From: Lycorma delicatula
Lineage: Eukaryota > Arthropoda > Insecta > Hemiptera > Fulgoridae
DNA length: 64,000 bases
Assembly (NCBI RefSeq): GCF_047948215.1
Contig: NC_134465.1
Location: 12,252,522-12,316,521, forward strand
Reading direction: 5' to 3'
Positions 35,194 to 47,524 of this stretch are shown here, in pieces. Under the pieces are notes generated by a model, which was given only the letters and a program-made list of their open reading frames with translations, made no database searches and was not told the DNA's origin. The first letter of the stretch is position 1. Each line of letters begins with the position of its first letter. The position numbers were made by a program, and so were the translations under genes.

Positions 35194-37432
35194 AAATGGT
35201 ACTCCGATTACCCGAACATCAATTATCCGAATTCAAATTACATCCGTACTGCTATCATCCGTACTAAGCAATTAAAAAAATAAATTCACTAATAAAAAAA
35301 TCTAAAATACTATTCAAATAAGCTTTGATTCGACATGAAATGTATTTTTATCGATCTTTGTTTTAACTTGTTTTTAACTGATTTTTTTTTTTTGTAATCC
35401 GTTTATAGCATAAAAAATATCTAATTTAAGCCTAAATTAGACTAATTATAAAATTTACTTCTAAAAAGATTGATGGAAATACATTAATTGGTCAAGTATG
35501 ATATAATGATTTGGATACAGTCTCGTCACACGAAAAAGCCTTTGAATGTTTGTCTATCGCTATGAACCGGTTGGAACAACAAAAAGAATCAGATTCTAGA
35601 CAGATTCTTTGTTTAAATGATTACTTAATCTTATAAAATTCAAAAACGAAGATCAACATTAAAGTAACAACAGATTACAGATATTTTTTAAAAAAATACT
35701 GTTTTAAAGATATGTTTTGATTAATGACTTTTATTCTACGAAACGTTATGTAGTTTTTTCGATCTTTTGTAATTTTTAAGAAATTATATTTTTATAACAA
35801 CTGAATTCAATTAAACTCAATTTATCTTCATTAAGTTGTTTGTTTGTTTTTATTTATAGGTTTTTAAATTATATTTCTTATAATACAAAAGGGTAATAAA
35901 TTTTTATTTCTTTGAGATAATCTTTTAAATTCTAGCAAATTTACGTCAATGGATTTTTTGTAACTTATTACTGGATCTGTTTTTCATTATAACATTGTAC
36001 GTATGTTTCGAGTATCTTTTTGATTTTTAGTGAAATAGACTTTTTTTATGTATCCAAAAAGAAGGAACAGATTTTACATATTTATTTATAATGAACGACA
36101 ATAGACGGGACAAAAATGATATAACACTGAATGAAGGAAAGCTCAAAGTTTTAAGTATTAGTTCCATTCAACGCCTACACCGGCGCTGTGATTTGTTTAC
36201 GAGAAAATGGCAATGCCACAGTAACAAAAGTCCTTTTGTGTGCTGCAGTATGCAAAGAGTTAACCCATTGTTTCATCAGAAAAGCGTGCATTTCATTGTA
36301 AATTCAAAAAAGAGCCGCCTCATCGTAAACAGATTTACAATCGGTACAAGAAATTTGTATTATTTTTTCAAAAGTGCATCCAAAATGAAAGGCACTGGTT
36401 ATCCTCGCACGTCAGATGAAAATGCTGACCTTATTCGAACTACTTTCGAACGTAGCCCTAGGAAATTTACAACCGACGGTATGGCATGTGCTTAAAAGCG
36501 ACTTAAGTATAAGTTGCCGTTATTTCAGGTATTGCATCCTGCTGATCGTGAAAACAGACTAGAATTTTACACTTCAATTTTGCAAGATTTAGAAGATGAC
36601 TTTTTCTGAAAGGCTAATTTTTTCGATATATTCGATTTCGATATTCATATCTTTGGTCAAGTGAATCGCCACGATGTCAGAATTTGGAGGACTGAAAATC
36701 TCAGCGCAGTCATCGAACATGAAAGGGATTATCCAAAGCTGAATGTGTTTTACGCCATTACTGTCAAAAAAATGTATGGCCCTTTATTTTTTTATGGAGG
36801 GAACTGTAAATGGAATTATACATCTGGACGTGCTCTAGAACTGGTCTTTTCCACAAATTCAATGAGATCGAGATGATTTTAATTTCATGCAAGACGGCGC
36901 TCCACCTCATTTCCAACACGAGGTATGGCAGTATTTGAATGCCTTAATTCCAGGACGATGGTTCATCTTAAGCGGCCTCCAAGATCACCAGATCAAACAC
37001 CTTGCGACAGCGTGTACCCATCATAAAAGACAGCGTGTATGTACCACCTATGCCTGATACTCTTCAAGATCTGTGAAATCGTTTCGTTATAGCACTGAAT
37101 TCAATAACCAGGGACAAATCAATTCGTGTGTGGCAAGAAATGGACTACCGATTCGACGTTTGTCGCATAACAAATGGTGCTCATGTTGAATGGATAAAAT
37201 AAGACCTTTTTTCTATTCAGTGATGTATTATGTGTCTATCTATTATAATTCATTAGAAATAAATTTCTAAAATCTGCTCCTTTCTGAATAACACTATTTT
37301 TTTATTTTTTTTTTAATTTGATACCCATTAGACATTAGAATGATAAAACTTCTTTATTTTCCATTTATACAAATTTTGATTATCCGAATGCCGGTTTTGT
37401 AAAGGTCAATTCGGATAATCGCCGTTCTACTG
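35194..37432 (+). mobile_element. Tigger/pogo-like DNA transposon remnant
   Basis: The terminal repeats resemble those of pogo/Tigger: ACTCCGATTACCCGAACATC at the left, and at the right end the complement of CAGTAGAACGGCGATTATCC. Between them, around 35515-35625, a frame reads VSSHEKAFECLSIAMNRLEQ, like the C-terminal part of Tigger transposases. The DDE core is missing. A second transposase (36060-37260) lies inside the element, presumably inserted. A TA target duplication could not be defined. Confidence 0.6.
36060..37260 (+). pseudogene. DUF4817-type transposase inside the Tigger remnant
   Basis: A frame at 36091-36495 contains the linker YPRTSDENADLIRTTFERSP before a stop. After a shift, 36661-36876 encodes VNRHDVRIWRTEN and LNVFYAITVKKMYGPLFF, the central core. 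Then FMQDGAPPHF-like text gives the second Asp near 36890, VYVPPMPDTLQDL follows near 37035-37080, and YRFDVCRITNGAHVEWIK ends the protein near 37200. The order is complete but frames are broken, so it is inactive. Confidence 0.75.
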
Positions 37433-37599
37433 TTTAAACACAAAATAAAAATTTAACAACAGATTTAAATAGATATTAACAATGTATCTCATAATAAATA
37501 ACAACAATATATTCGTTTCTTTATTAAGCATTGAGTAATAACAAACGACAGCTTAATTACAACTGCCGGTAGGATGAAATATTTTTAACGTGAGAAAAA

Positions 37600-37770
37600 T
37601 GTCAGGCCTGACTGGAATTTGAAAATGCAAATTCCTGGATTATAGGGGGAGAAAAGTAAAATTTCACCACGGAGGTCGACATAGTAATAAATAATCAATA
37701 AACAAATATTTTTATTGTTTTATTAATAAGTTACTAATAAAATCAATACTTATGAATCAAAATTAAAAAA
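37600..37770. other. Possible SINE2 trace
   Basis: TCAGGCCTGACTGGAATTTG near 37612 resembles the complement of the SINE2 box B region, but the match is short. Confidence 0.25.
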
Positions 37771-38610
37771 GCTGACAACACAGTTATAGGACTTTCCCGT
37801 CACGCGGATTTTTTTCTGATGCACGCCTTACACGCACAACTTAATTTGAAATATTTATCATTTTATTTGAAAATAATATTTTTTTTCGTTTATTTACTAC
37901 AATGACGGTAACTAAAGTGCGTGCGCGCATACCGTATTTAATTCTTGCGGGTGTGGCGGTACTTACGGCAACGGTCGGCAGTAACTAAACTAATGTAATT
38001 TCCTACTTGCATAGAAGAAATTCCGTTTGTACGGTCTTCAAGACGGTGTAGCCGCGAAGCTTAACGCACGAGGTACCGAGTCGACCGAGAGATCGAGATC
38101 GGGCCAGACCGAGTTACTTTTTAACACTTTAAATATTAATAGTTTATTTAATTCTACCGCTTTCCTATGACATCACAACGTAGCAGTAGTTTAGAGCATT
38201 TTTTGGGACAGGAGTGCGATTTTGCAATAATTTTTTTGCAAATATTGTTATTATTTAATTGTTAACAAATGTCCTAAGAAAAATATTACCTTAATTAGGG
38301 GAAATTTCGAGATTCTGAGGGTGACCTTGTTCTACAGCTTCACCCCTTGACCTTTTAAATTGAATCTTTAATGTCATTAATACCTCCATATATAGAAATA
38401 ATCTTACCAAGTTTGGTCGAAATCGGTGCAGTAGTTCTGGAGATATAAGGTGATTTAAAGGCCAAAATCGAATACACACACGTACATTAACATTTTTTGT
38501 GTTCTTTAGGTGTCACAACATTAATATCCAGTGGAAACCGCATACGCCCAGATTGGACCGATTACAATACTTTCTTTTAGCTCTGCTATAACGCTATCTA
38601 GACGGGAAAG
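37771..38610 (+). repeat. Repeat A, copy 4
   Basis: Starts GCTGACAACACAGTTATAGG and ends CGCTATCTAGACGGGAAAG, so both presumed termini are present. The minus-strand frame at 38291-38479 is within the repeat and not credible as a gene. Confidence 0.75.
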
Positions 38611-39655
38611 GAAAAAAATATATTTAACTACTGCAACTAGTTATTTAAAGTCAATTTTGTTTAATTCTCTATTTAAAAAAGGGTAAGCCTACAAAAACAT
38701 TGACCGTAAACAAAATTGTCGGTAACAAGAATGCAAATGAAAAATATTTTGGTCTTAATGTAAGGTGTTAAAGAAAAGTGAATTATTAGTGTAAGGTAGC
38801 CACATACAATGAGATCAGCTACAAGATAATGCATTCTGGAATGCGAAATATGTATATATTTTTTTTATCTTAAATATTTTCCATTTATCTTTGCTAAATA
38901 TTCCCGCAAAATTCATTACTCTATAATTAGTATATAAAGTAAGATGACTACAAAAATATTTTTCGTTTAATAACTTCTCCGATTTATCAGAATTCTTTCT
39001 CAAAAAAAAAGGTATAATCATCGAGTATATGTTATCGCAAAGAAAAACTTTTTCAAATAAATAAAAATAAATATTTCTCTCAATATAAATGAGAAAAAAA
39101 TACTAAAAAAAAATTATGATATAAATGGCGGAAGCGGTAAAAATGTTGAAAATAACTTATTCGTGCTGGATTTAGCTTAATAAGATGCCGGAAATCGATT
39201 GCAAAACTTTCCTGGCTTGACCTTGACAGATATCTATTTCAGATACGTCAGACAGATTTTAAATATTAATGACTTAATTATGCAATATTTAGAGTACAAT
39301 TGCGAAAAACATCAAAGTGTTCAATAAAAGAATTTATGTATGAAATGATATTTTTAACTTAAAAATTATGCAGTGTTAAAAAATATAATTGCAAAAAAAA
39401 AAATCGTAGTACACTGTATTTGGTGGAACCGCTTGAGAAAATGACGTTTTTATCATCTAAATTTTATTCTATTTAGATATAATTACAAAAAAAAAAATAA
39501 TAATAAAAAATTTCGATCCAATTTGACCACCCTGCTGAACAGCAACCTAATACAATATTTTTAATAACATCAGAACTTGAAAAATAGATAAAGCGGCAGA
39601 TATTATTCTAAAAATTCAAATACGTTTTACTTTCAAGTTTAGAAAGCGCTATAAT
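38610..39655. other. AT-rich region, no gene seen
   Basis: No coding sequence or recognised repeat. Confidence 0.4.
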
Positions 39656-39660
39656 AAAGT

Positions 39661-39812
39661 TGTATCTCTAGAATGGAAAGTAGTATTCTAATCGGTCCGA
39701 TCTGGGGATATGCGATTTTCACCGAATCTTTACATTTTAAGAACTAAACACACAAAACCGGATAGTACATTTTATGGATGTTAATGTCATACGAACATTA
39801 ATTTCGAGATTA
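39661..39812 (-). repeat. Repeat A, terminal fragment
   Basis: TAGAATGGAAAGTAGTATTC and GTCATACGAACATTAAT are the complement of the repeat A 3' end. The rest of the copy is missing. Confidence 0.6.
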
Positions 39813-40040
39813 ATTGCAGACAATACCTACCCACATGTCCTATCTAGATTGGATTTTTTTTTTTGTAGTATTCCACTGAATAACAGAAATGTTTACATAA
39901 GTTGATTTATTAATATTGCAATATCTGGAAGTTCTGACGGTACAGTGGTACAATGACATCTTCTACTGGAATAAACTCTGCCTGTGCTGTAAAACGCTGA
40001 TAATATATATAATTGAAATTTCAAAATTAAAATTATACGA

Positions 40041-40876
40041 CGCAGTTAATGATGTTAAAGAACAATTTAGATCCGGAGTAATAGTACGAGGTGAAAAGAT
40101 AAAGTTGCTACAATTTGCCGATGATATAGTAATTCTAGCCGAGAGTAAAAAAAATGTTGAAGAAACGAACGGTGTGAATGAAGTCCTACGCAAGAACTAC
40201 CCCATGAGAATAAACAAGAACAAAACGAAAGTAATGAAATGTAATAGAAATAATGAAGATGGGCCACTGAATGTAAAAATAGGAAGAGAAAAGATTACGG
40301 AGTTAGAAGAATTTTGTTATTTGGGAAGTAGAATTACTAAAGATGGACGAAGCAGGAGCGATATAAAATGCCGAATAGCACAGGCAAAACGAGCCTTCAT
40401 TCAGAAATTTAATTCGCTGACATCAAAAATTAATTTAAACGTCAGGAAAACATTTTTTAAAGTACATGTTTGGAGCGTAGCTTTATATGGAAGTGAAACT
40501 TGGACGATCGGAGTACCTGAGAAGAAAAGATTAGAAGCTTTTGAAATGCACTGTTAAAGGAAAATGTTAAAAATCAGACGGGTGGATAAAGTGACAAACG
40601 AAGAGGTCTTGCGGCAAATCGACGAAGAAAGAAGCATTTGGAAAACTATAATTAAAGGGATAGACTTATAGGTCACATATTAAGGCATCCAGGAATAGTC
40701 GCTTTAATATTGGAGGACAGATAGAAGGGAAACATTTTGCAGATAGGCAATATTTGGAATATGTAAACCAAATTGTTACTGATGTAAGATGCAAGGGATA
40801 TACCAAAATGAAACGACTGGCACTAGATAGGGAGTCTTGAAAAGGGGCATCAAACCAATCAAATTACAAACAAAAA
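40041..40876 (+). mobile_element. RTE-like LINE, 5'-truncated copy 4
   Basis: The copy starts just before the FADD block (here LQFADDIVILAES) and runs to the 3' end. A TAT-to-TAA change ends the frame at 40555-40557, and later small indels break the remainder. It is more diverged than the other copies. TSD candidates are AATTATACGA (40031-40040) and AATTATGCGA (40877-40886), 9 of 10 matching. Confidence 0.85.
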
Positions 40877-40954
40877 AATTATGCGAGGATCGTTCGGGAA
40901 TGTCTCGGCCTGATAGAGAAAACCAGATTTTTTGACTTGTTTTTTATCTTTAAA

Positions 40955-41790
40955 ACTTTCCCGTCTAGATAGTGCTATAGCTCTAGAACGGAAAGTATTG
41001 TAACCGGTCCGATTTGGGCATAAATGGTTTTTTACCGGATCTTGACGTTTTGACTCCTAAGGAACCTAAAAACTGGATGGAAACTTTTATAATGTTAATG
41101 TTCGTATGTCTATGTTTGTTCAGGTATTGGCCTCTACATCACCTTTATCTCCTGAACTACTGAACCGATTTTGATCAAAATATATCAGATTACATCTGTG
41201 TATGAACCATTGATGCCATTAATTTTTCAACTTGAAAGATCCAGGGGTTGAGGGTAAACAGCAAGACCACCCTTATTTTTTCTCGAGATTTCGCCTAATT
41301 AAGGTAATATTTTTCTTAGGCACATTTTTAACGATTAAAAATAACAATTTTGGCCAAAAAATCTTTTGGAAATCACATCCTTATCCTAAAAAAAATGCTG
41401 TTTTAGTCGTCTTCTATGTTGAGACGTCACAGGTGAGCGGTAGAATTAAATAAATGAATAATATTTAAAGTGTAAAAACGTATGGCTGGGTTTCAAACTC
41501 GATCGCCTGGTTCTCTCGGTACCTGGTGCTTTAAGTCTTGCGGCTACATTAGTCTGCCGACCTTACAAGCGAAATTTGTTTTATATAAGTTATATTAAGT
41601 TGGAATTAGATTAGTTTAGTTAGTGCCGACCGTCGCCGCTCGTACCGCCACACCCGCGCGAATTAAATACGGTATACACGCGCGCTGCGTATCTAATCTG
41701 TGCATCAGAAACAACCCACAGTTGTATTACTTTCCCGGAATGCGGCTTTTTAGCCGCATTCCGGGAAAGTCCTACAACTGTGTTAACAAC
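40955..41790 (-). repeat. Repeat A, copy 5, with perfect terminal hairpin
   Basis: Inverted copy from ACTTTCCCGTCTAGATAG to the complement of GTTAACACAGTTGTAGGA. At 41729-41770 a 19-bp perfect stem (ACTTTCCCGGAATGCGGCT and its complement) encloses a TTTT loop. After a two-base mismatch another 10 bp pair (CACAGTTGTA with TACAACTGTG, 41718-41782). Confidence 0.8.
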
Positions 41791-42117
41791 TTTTTGTTTT
41801 ATTCAATTATTTAATTAAATAATTGTTTAAATTTAATTTTATAAAAAAATTATTTAATTAAAAAACGAAGTTCCCATTTTGTCTACATTAACAATAAATA
41901 CTGTTGGATTGTCGGTTTTTAAAATTAGAGTTTAAAATAATTGATATTTTAAGTACAGGTCTAATCCAGCTTTATTGTCTTTTAAGATCATATCTATTGG
42001 AATCTCATATTGGAATTTCAATAAGTCGACCTAGTTTGGTGCAAAATTATTCAACAAAACTGTAGTTTATTAAAAGAAAAAATATTTATAACGCTGTCAC
42101 GTTCCTTTTTCCGATGG
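41790..42117. other. AT-rich spacer
   Basis: Nothing recognised. Confidence 0.4.
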
Positions 42118-42127
42118 AGTCGAAAAT

Positions 42128-42427
42128 AACCCACCGGGTTAGTCTAGTGGTGAACTCGTCATTGTAATTCAGCTGATTTTAAAGTCGAGAGTTCTAAGGT
42201 TGAAATCTTTGTAAACGCAGTTACTTTTATTTAGGGATTTGAATACTAGATCGTGGATATCTGTGTTCTTTGGTGATTGGGTTTCAATTAACCACACGTC
42301 TCAGGATGGTCGACCTGAGACTGTAGAAGACTACACCTCATTTACATTCATAGATATCACCGTCATTTATCCTCTGAAGTAATATCTTACGGTGGTTTCA
42401 GAAGCTAAGCAGAAAAAGAAAGAAAGA
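42128..42427 (+). mobile_element. SINE1 copy 4
   Basis: Plus-strand SINE1 from AACCCACCGGGTTAGTCTAG, with a degraded box B, to an AG-rich tail. A 10-bp TSD (AGTCGAAAAT) lies at 42118-42127 and 42428-42437. Confidence 0.85.
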
Positions 42428-42439
42428 AGTCGAAAATCA

Positions 42440-42990
42440 GACCAACGACGAAGAAGGAGCGACATAAAATGCCGAATAGCACAAGCTAAACGAGCCTTCA
42501 GTAAGAAATATAATTTGTTTACATCAAAAATTAATTTAAATCTCAGGAAAAGATTTTTGAAAGTGTATGTTTGGAGTGTCGCTTTATATGGAAGTGAAAC
42601 TTGGACAATCGGAGTATCTGAGAAGAAAAGATTAGAAGCTTTTGAAATGCGGTGCTATAGGAGAATGTTAAAAATCAGACGGGTGGATAAAGTGATAAAT
42701 GAAGAGGTATTGCGGCAAATAGATGAAGAAAGAAGCATTTGGAAAAATATAGTTAAAAGAAGAGACAGACTTATAGGCCACATACTAACGCATCCTGGAA
42801 TAGTCGCTTTAATATTGGAAGGACAGGTAGAAGGGAAAAATTGTGTAGGCAGGCCACGTTTGGAGTATGTAAAACAAATTGTTGGGGATGTAGGATGTAG
42901 AGGGTATACTGAAATGAAACGACTAGCACTAGATAGGGAATCTTGGAGAGCTGCATCAAACCAGTCAAATGACCGAAGACAAAAAAAAAA
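42440..42990 (+). mobile_element. RTE-like LINE, 5'-truncated copy 5
   Basis: Only the C-terminal region remains (from DIKCRIAQAKRAF onward), with an open frame through YGSETWTIGVSEKKRLEAF and GHILTHPG to the tail. The normal stop is lost: ATGACTGA is ATGACCGA, so the frame runs into the A tail and a (TA)n tract. The frame start at 42392 lies in the SINE tail and is not genuine. Confidence 0.85.
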
Positions 42991-43111
42991 TATATATATA
43001 TATTGGAAACAGATTTTCTAGATATATAGCAAAAGCTGTTTAAAAATAATGTTTGATATCCCCAACCATAAATCCAATCGACTTAAAACTTTGGAATTTT
43101 AAAAAAATTGA

Positions 43112-43245
43112 ATACTTTCATATGGAGATCCCGGGTTCGAATCCCGGTCAGGCATGGCATTTTCACACACGCTACAAATCATTCATCTCATTCTCTGAAT
43201 CAATACTTAACGGTGTCCCGGCGGTTAAACAAAAAAAAATACTTT
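43112..43245 (+). mobile_element. SINE2, head-truncated copy
   Basis: GAGATCCCGGGTTCGAATCC, then CGGTCAGGCATGGCATTTTC, gives a strong box B and body. The head upstream of box B is missing. An A-rich tail ends the copy. Confidence 0.75.
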
Positions 43246-44035
43246 CATTGTATTAAAGATCAATTTTCTACGACGATATAAAAAAATTTAAAAAATAATA
43301 ATAAAGCGCTAAACTACACCACTTTCACTCTTTTAAATTTTGTCCAAAATTGAATGCCATCAATACCCCATATATAAAAATATTTCGGCCGTTTTTTAAG
43401 AATTTATTTTGAGCAAATTCGGAGAAATTAATCAAAATACATAAAAAGTCATAAACGAGACGTGTGTAGAAATATTTCCGGTAATTCCTATAATTTTTTT
43501 GTGTTTTTTGATTAAAGGGTCTTGAATCGACCGATATTTTCAAAAGTCCTTAGACAAAAATTTTGGTCAATCACTAGACTTATACAAAAAAAATTATTTC
43601 TTCACTTCTTAGTACTTTAAAAAAAGAAAGAGATTTTAAGTTAAAGATTAAACAAAAGAAAAAAGTAAATTATATCATCGAACAAAATATTTATCGAAAT
43701 TTTGATGTAAAAGGTCACTTCAGAGGAACAAATACTAACAAAATTACCGTAATAATTTTGCTAGCACAATGATAGATTCAGATACTTTACTTTTAAATGT
43801 AAAGTTAAAACGTAAATTCGCTAAGGAAATGTAAAACGGCATTTGAAATGATAGCGCTTCGTTTGTCTCCGTATATATACACCAGGAGAGAACAATATTT
43901 TGTTCAGTTGTTTAAAGGAAATTGTGACATATCTTATCTAGCCTAGGCTACATCATATACAATACTCCTTCGCCATTTTACTTCCCATCTTTACTACTTA
44001 CCATTCCTACCTCATTTATATCCTCTTTCTGTCAC
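43245..44035. other. No gene seen
   Basis: AT-rich DNA with one short minus-strand frame (43325-43543) lacking family features. Confidence 0.4.
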
Positions 44036-44115
44036 GCGCGCGCGCACACACGCATACTCCCTCACTCACCCTCTGTCTCTTTCTCTCTCACACTGTCGGT
44101 CTCTGCCATAAACAC
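44035..44115. repeat. Mixed simple repeat (CG)n, (CA)n, (CT)n
   Basis: CGCGCGCGCGCACACACGCA is followed by CT-rich tracts, composed much like 8575-8650. Confidence 0.75.
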
Positions 44116-44589
44116 ACTCATATTCAAAGAAAAGAGTGAGGAATTAACTAATCTGCGTGAAAAAAAATTTTTTTTTTATAAATATGACATCTCAACATTT
44201 CAACTCTTCTGTTTTACAGGAACTGCTTTTTTAATAAATGTTTAATTAATTACGAAATTTTATTTTATTTAAAAAAAAAAAAAATATTAAGAAGTTACAG
44301 ATTACTTGTTTAATTATTTTTTTAATATTTGACTTCACTTGGTTACTTTTAAGATATTTGTAAGCGGTTTAGATTTTTTAGATTTCCTTAGGAAAGTCAG
44401 TTGTGGTTATTCTCGGAATCTTAATTTTATATTTGGAAAAGAATTAATTAATTGTATCGTATATTTTAACTGATTTGCAAAAAATTATTGAACACCTCGG
44501 ATTTTTTGAGATATTGATCTCATGATAAATCAACAATACTTGAAGGAGAGCCGTCTAATCCAGTGGCGACTCGTAGTTAAAATTAGAGG

Positions 44590-45680
44590 GGGTGCAACTC
44601 CATAGAATTTCTTTGTGGGCCTTTTCAAGGCCGTGGTTAAAGTTCTCTGTAAAAAAAAGAACCGAAAAATGAATCAAATAAAATTACTAGAAGCAGGATA
44701 ATAATCTAATTCTACGCTTTATCACATTCAAGAATATCGTAAACGGTTTAACCGAATAAATAATAAAATGTGAATACAGATAATATTTTTTAGTATTATT
44801 AGATAATAACTTAATAAAATGTCCGCTTAAAACCCTGTAGTCCAGCGATGCTTAATTTAAATTTCTATGTACACAGAAATTATTTTTTACTAATTACCTT
44901 CTTTTACGCCCTTCCTGCGTGTTTTTGGACAGATTTGGCAATCAAACAGCCCTTACATCCGCCATCTTCTGATCACCACTGAAAAAACAACTAAACCGTT
45001 TTCAAAATCCTTCCACCCACTAAACTAGACGAGTAATGAACATTCGATACACACGCGGAGTAAAAGCTACCTTCCACCAACACGCTAGGGTCCGCACTGC
45101 AGAAGCGACAGTGCTCTCTCTCTCCCTCGCAGTCTCGCGTGAAGCTTCTTATGTGCGCATGCGCACAACAGCCAAACACCACACTGTTGGAACTGTGAAG
45201 CGCATAGTTCCATACAAAGATTTTTGTATCTTTTTCATAAACTGGGGGATGGCTACTGACAGGCTTTTTTTTTACTTTTTTTCTGGTTAGCCTTTGAGAA
45301 TTACCGTTCAGTTATTACTTCAGAAGATAATACGTAAAAGTGTAAATGAAGTGTAGTCTTGTACAGTCTCAGTTCAACCGATCCTGAGATGTGTGGTTAA
45401 TTGAAACCCAACCACTAAAGAACACCGCTATCCACGATCAAGTATTAATCCGTATAAAAGTATAAACTGCCTTTACTAGGAATTGAACGATGGAACTCCC
45501 AACTTCTAAATCAGCTGATCTGGGACGACGCGTTATCACTAGCCCGATCCGGTGGGTTTGACATGAAGCTTAAGGATTATATGCTGTACAAGAATAAAGA
45601 AAGAATTAAAGGAAAAAGGACTTATTATATTAAATGTTATCGATAATATCAAGTGGAAATAGGGAGTGCTGCAGTTCCAC
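44590..45680 (-). repeat. Segment E, copy 2, interrupted by SINE1
   Basis: This is the inverted second copy of 13652-14508. It has a 16-bp perfect palindrome TGTGCGCATGCGCACA (45152-45167) at the NRF-1-like site, a short ATG frame (minus strand, 44965) closed after seven codons, a donor AAG/GTAATT at 44898/44897, and an acceptor TTTTTTTTACAG ending at 44647. SINE1 is inserted at 45269-45559. The frames at 44991-45182 and 45036-45290 lie in the promoter-like part and look non-coding. Confidence 0.6.
45269..45559 (-). mobile_element. SINE1 copy 5, in segment E
   Basis: Minus-strand SINE1 with a degraded head (GATCCGGTGGG at the right edge). It is flanked by TGACA. Copy 1 of segment E (13795-13805) has the site without the SINE, giving a natural empty site. 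Confidence 0.8.
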
Positions 45681-45699
45681 AATGACTATACCCGAGCCT

Positions 45700-47520
45700 C
45701 CACTACTTCAATCACTCTATTTTGGGTCGAATTAATTGTGTCGTTTCGTGTTTCCTGTACGAATAGATCGATCGTTTATTCTTTATTATATTACGTTACA
45801 TTTTTATTTTATTATAGTTACATTTTTCCTTTATTATCCTAACCGTTTTCCCTTTTATACGATCCTTTAAATTTCCCTTTCTAGACGTTCGCCGGTATGA
45901 AAAATGCTTTCAGATACCATTTGATCTTGGCTTTCAAAGGAATTAAAAATTTTAATTTACTGCGTCCTTGTTAGTTGTAATTTTTAACAATGGCCGTTTT
46001 AATTGTAAATCTATCCGATGACTTTAAAATATTTCCAAAAATAGGATGTCTAGCTTTTCACGATAAACAATTATAAGTCTGTTACATAGCCACGGGGTAG
46101 AAAACAGAGTCTGAAGGTGATTTCAAAGAAAGAACCTTTCCAATACAATCTTACAAATACCGAAAAAAGAGTTATTTATTGATCCTCATATCAGTTTGAA
46201 ACAGAACCTTTGAGAACGTAACAATAACCTATAAAATTACTCAAGAAAAAAGCGTTTCAGGATAAAGAAAAGTTATGGACGATTCTAAAAGATGGACAAT
46301 CTAACCACAGATCGTTCATGAAACAAGACATATAAATCCGGCCAAAGTATCGCACCAAAGTCCCTTTCAGTTAAAGGATGTCTAACATTTTCAAAAGTCT
46401 TCAGGATATCAGGCTATTTTAAAAGGAATAAATTAGTGATCGACGATTTGAGTTGAAAAACTTGAATGTCAACTAATTTCTTCCCTCCAGATATTAAATA
46501 GCTACCTGACATTAGGCTCAAGGTATCTAAAAGAAACGTCCTTATTAATCATCAGAATTGTACGGTGTATAGATTTATCCAGCTGAAATATATACGCTAG
46601 GTAGTCCCCTCACTTGAGGTCATATTATCTCAATATTACTTTTATAGGCTTTCGACATCTCAGTCAAGAGCTACATCGAATAGTAAAAAATATTACAGTA
46701 CAATTCATTACAGTTCATTCATAGAATTTGAAAGCCAATAGATTTTTGTTCAAATCTGGCTTGGTGACAGAATTTTAATCCGATCAAATATCTCTCTGAA
46801 ATATATATAATACGTACTCGATCTTAAATAACGGGGAATGTTAAAATTTTTCCAGTTTGGTTTTTATTTATATTACTTCCTTGTGTACCATTGATTGTGA
46901 TGAAATATGATAGCTTTACTAACCTCAGTCTCAAAACCTACTCATGAGGGGGTGTTGACTGCTATCACTTACCTCATAAGATTAATTCTTTTGGTTGTGT
47001 GTAATATGTATAATTTCTTATGTATATAATCTCGAATGAAAGTGTTAAGGGTACAGGATTTATTAATATTTGGGTAATTTCAATAAACTATTCTTTTATT
47101 GCATATATAAAAACAAAAAATAATATTAAACAGATAAATAAAAATGTAGAATATTCAACAGTTATATATTTTTATCGCTTTCAAATTTCTCAGTGATTTG
47201 AGACTGTGTGTAGCCAATGTATGTATTCAACTTTTCATCCTACTTTGACCCAATTCATCCCATGAGAGAAATAATATAAACTAGTAACCCTTTAGACCGT
47301 TTGTAGACAGTTTCTATATTTTTATTTACTTACTTTTTGTTTATCTGAAATAGATACAAAATTCAGAAAATAATAAAAAATAAAATCTTATTCCATTCAT
47401 TAAAAAAATAAAAAAATTCCATACTTTGTTAAAAGTAAGAAATTACGCATTTCAATTATAACTTGATCATTATCAGGCGTAGTAAATCTTATTAAAAGTA
47501 ATAATTACAAAAACTCCCTT
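45700..47520. other. No gene seen
   Basis: AT-rich DNA of 1.8 kb with no coding sequence over 60 codons and no repeat I could match inside the window. Confidence 0.5.
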
Positions 47521-47524
47521 TCAG

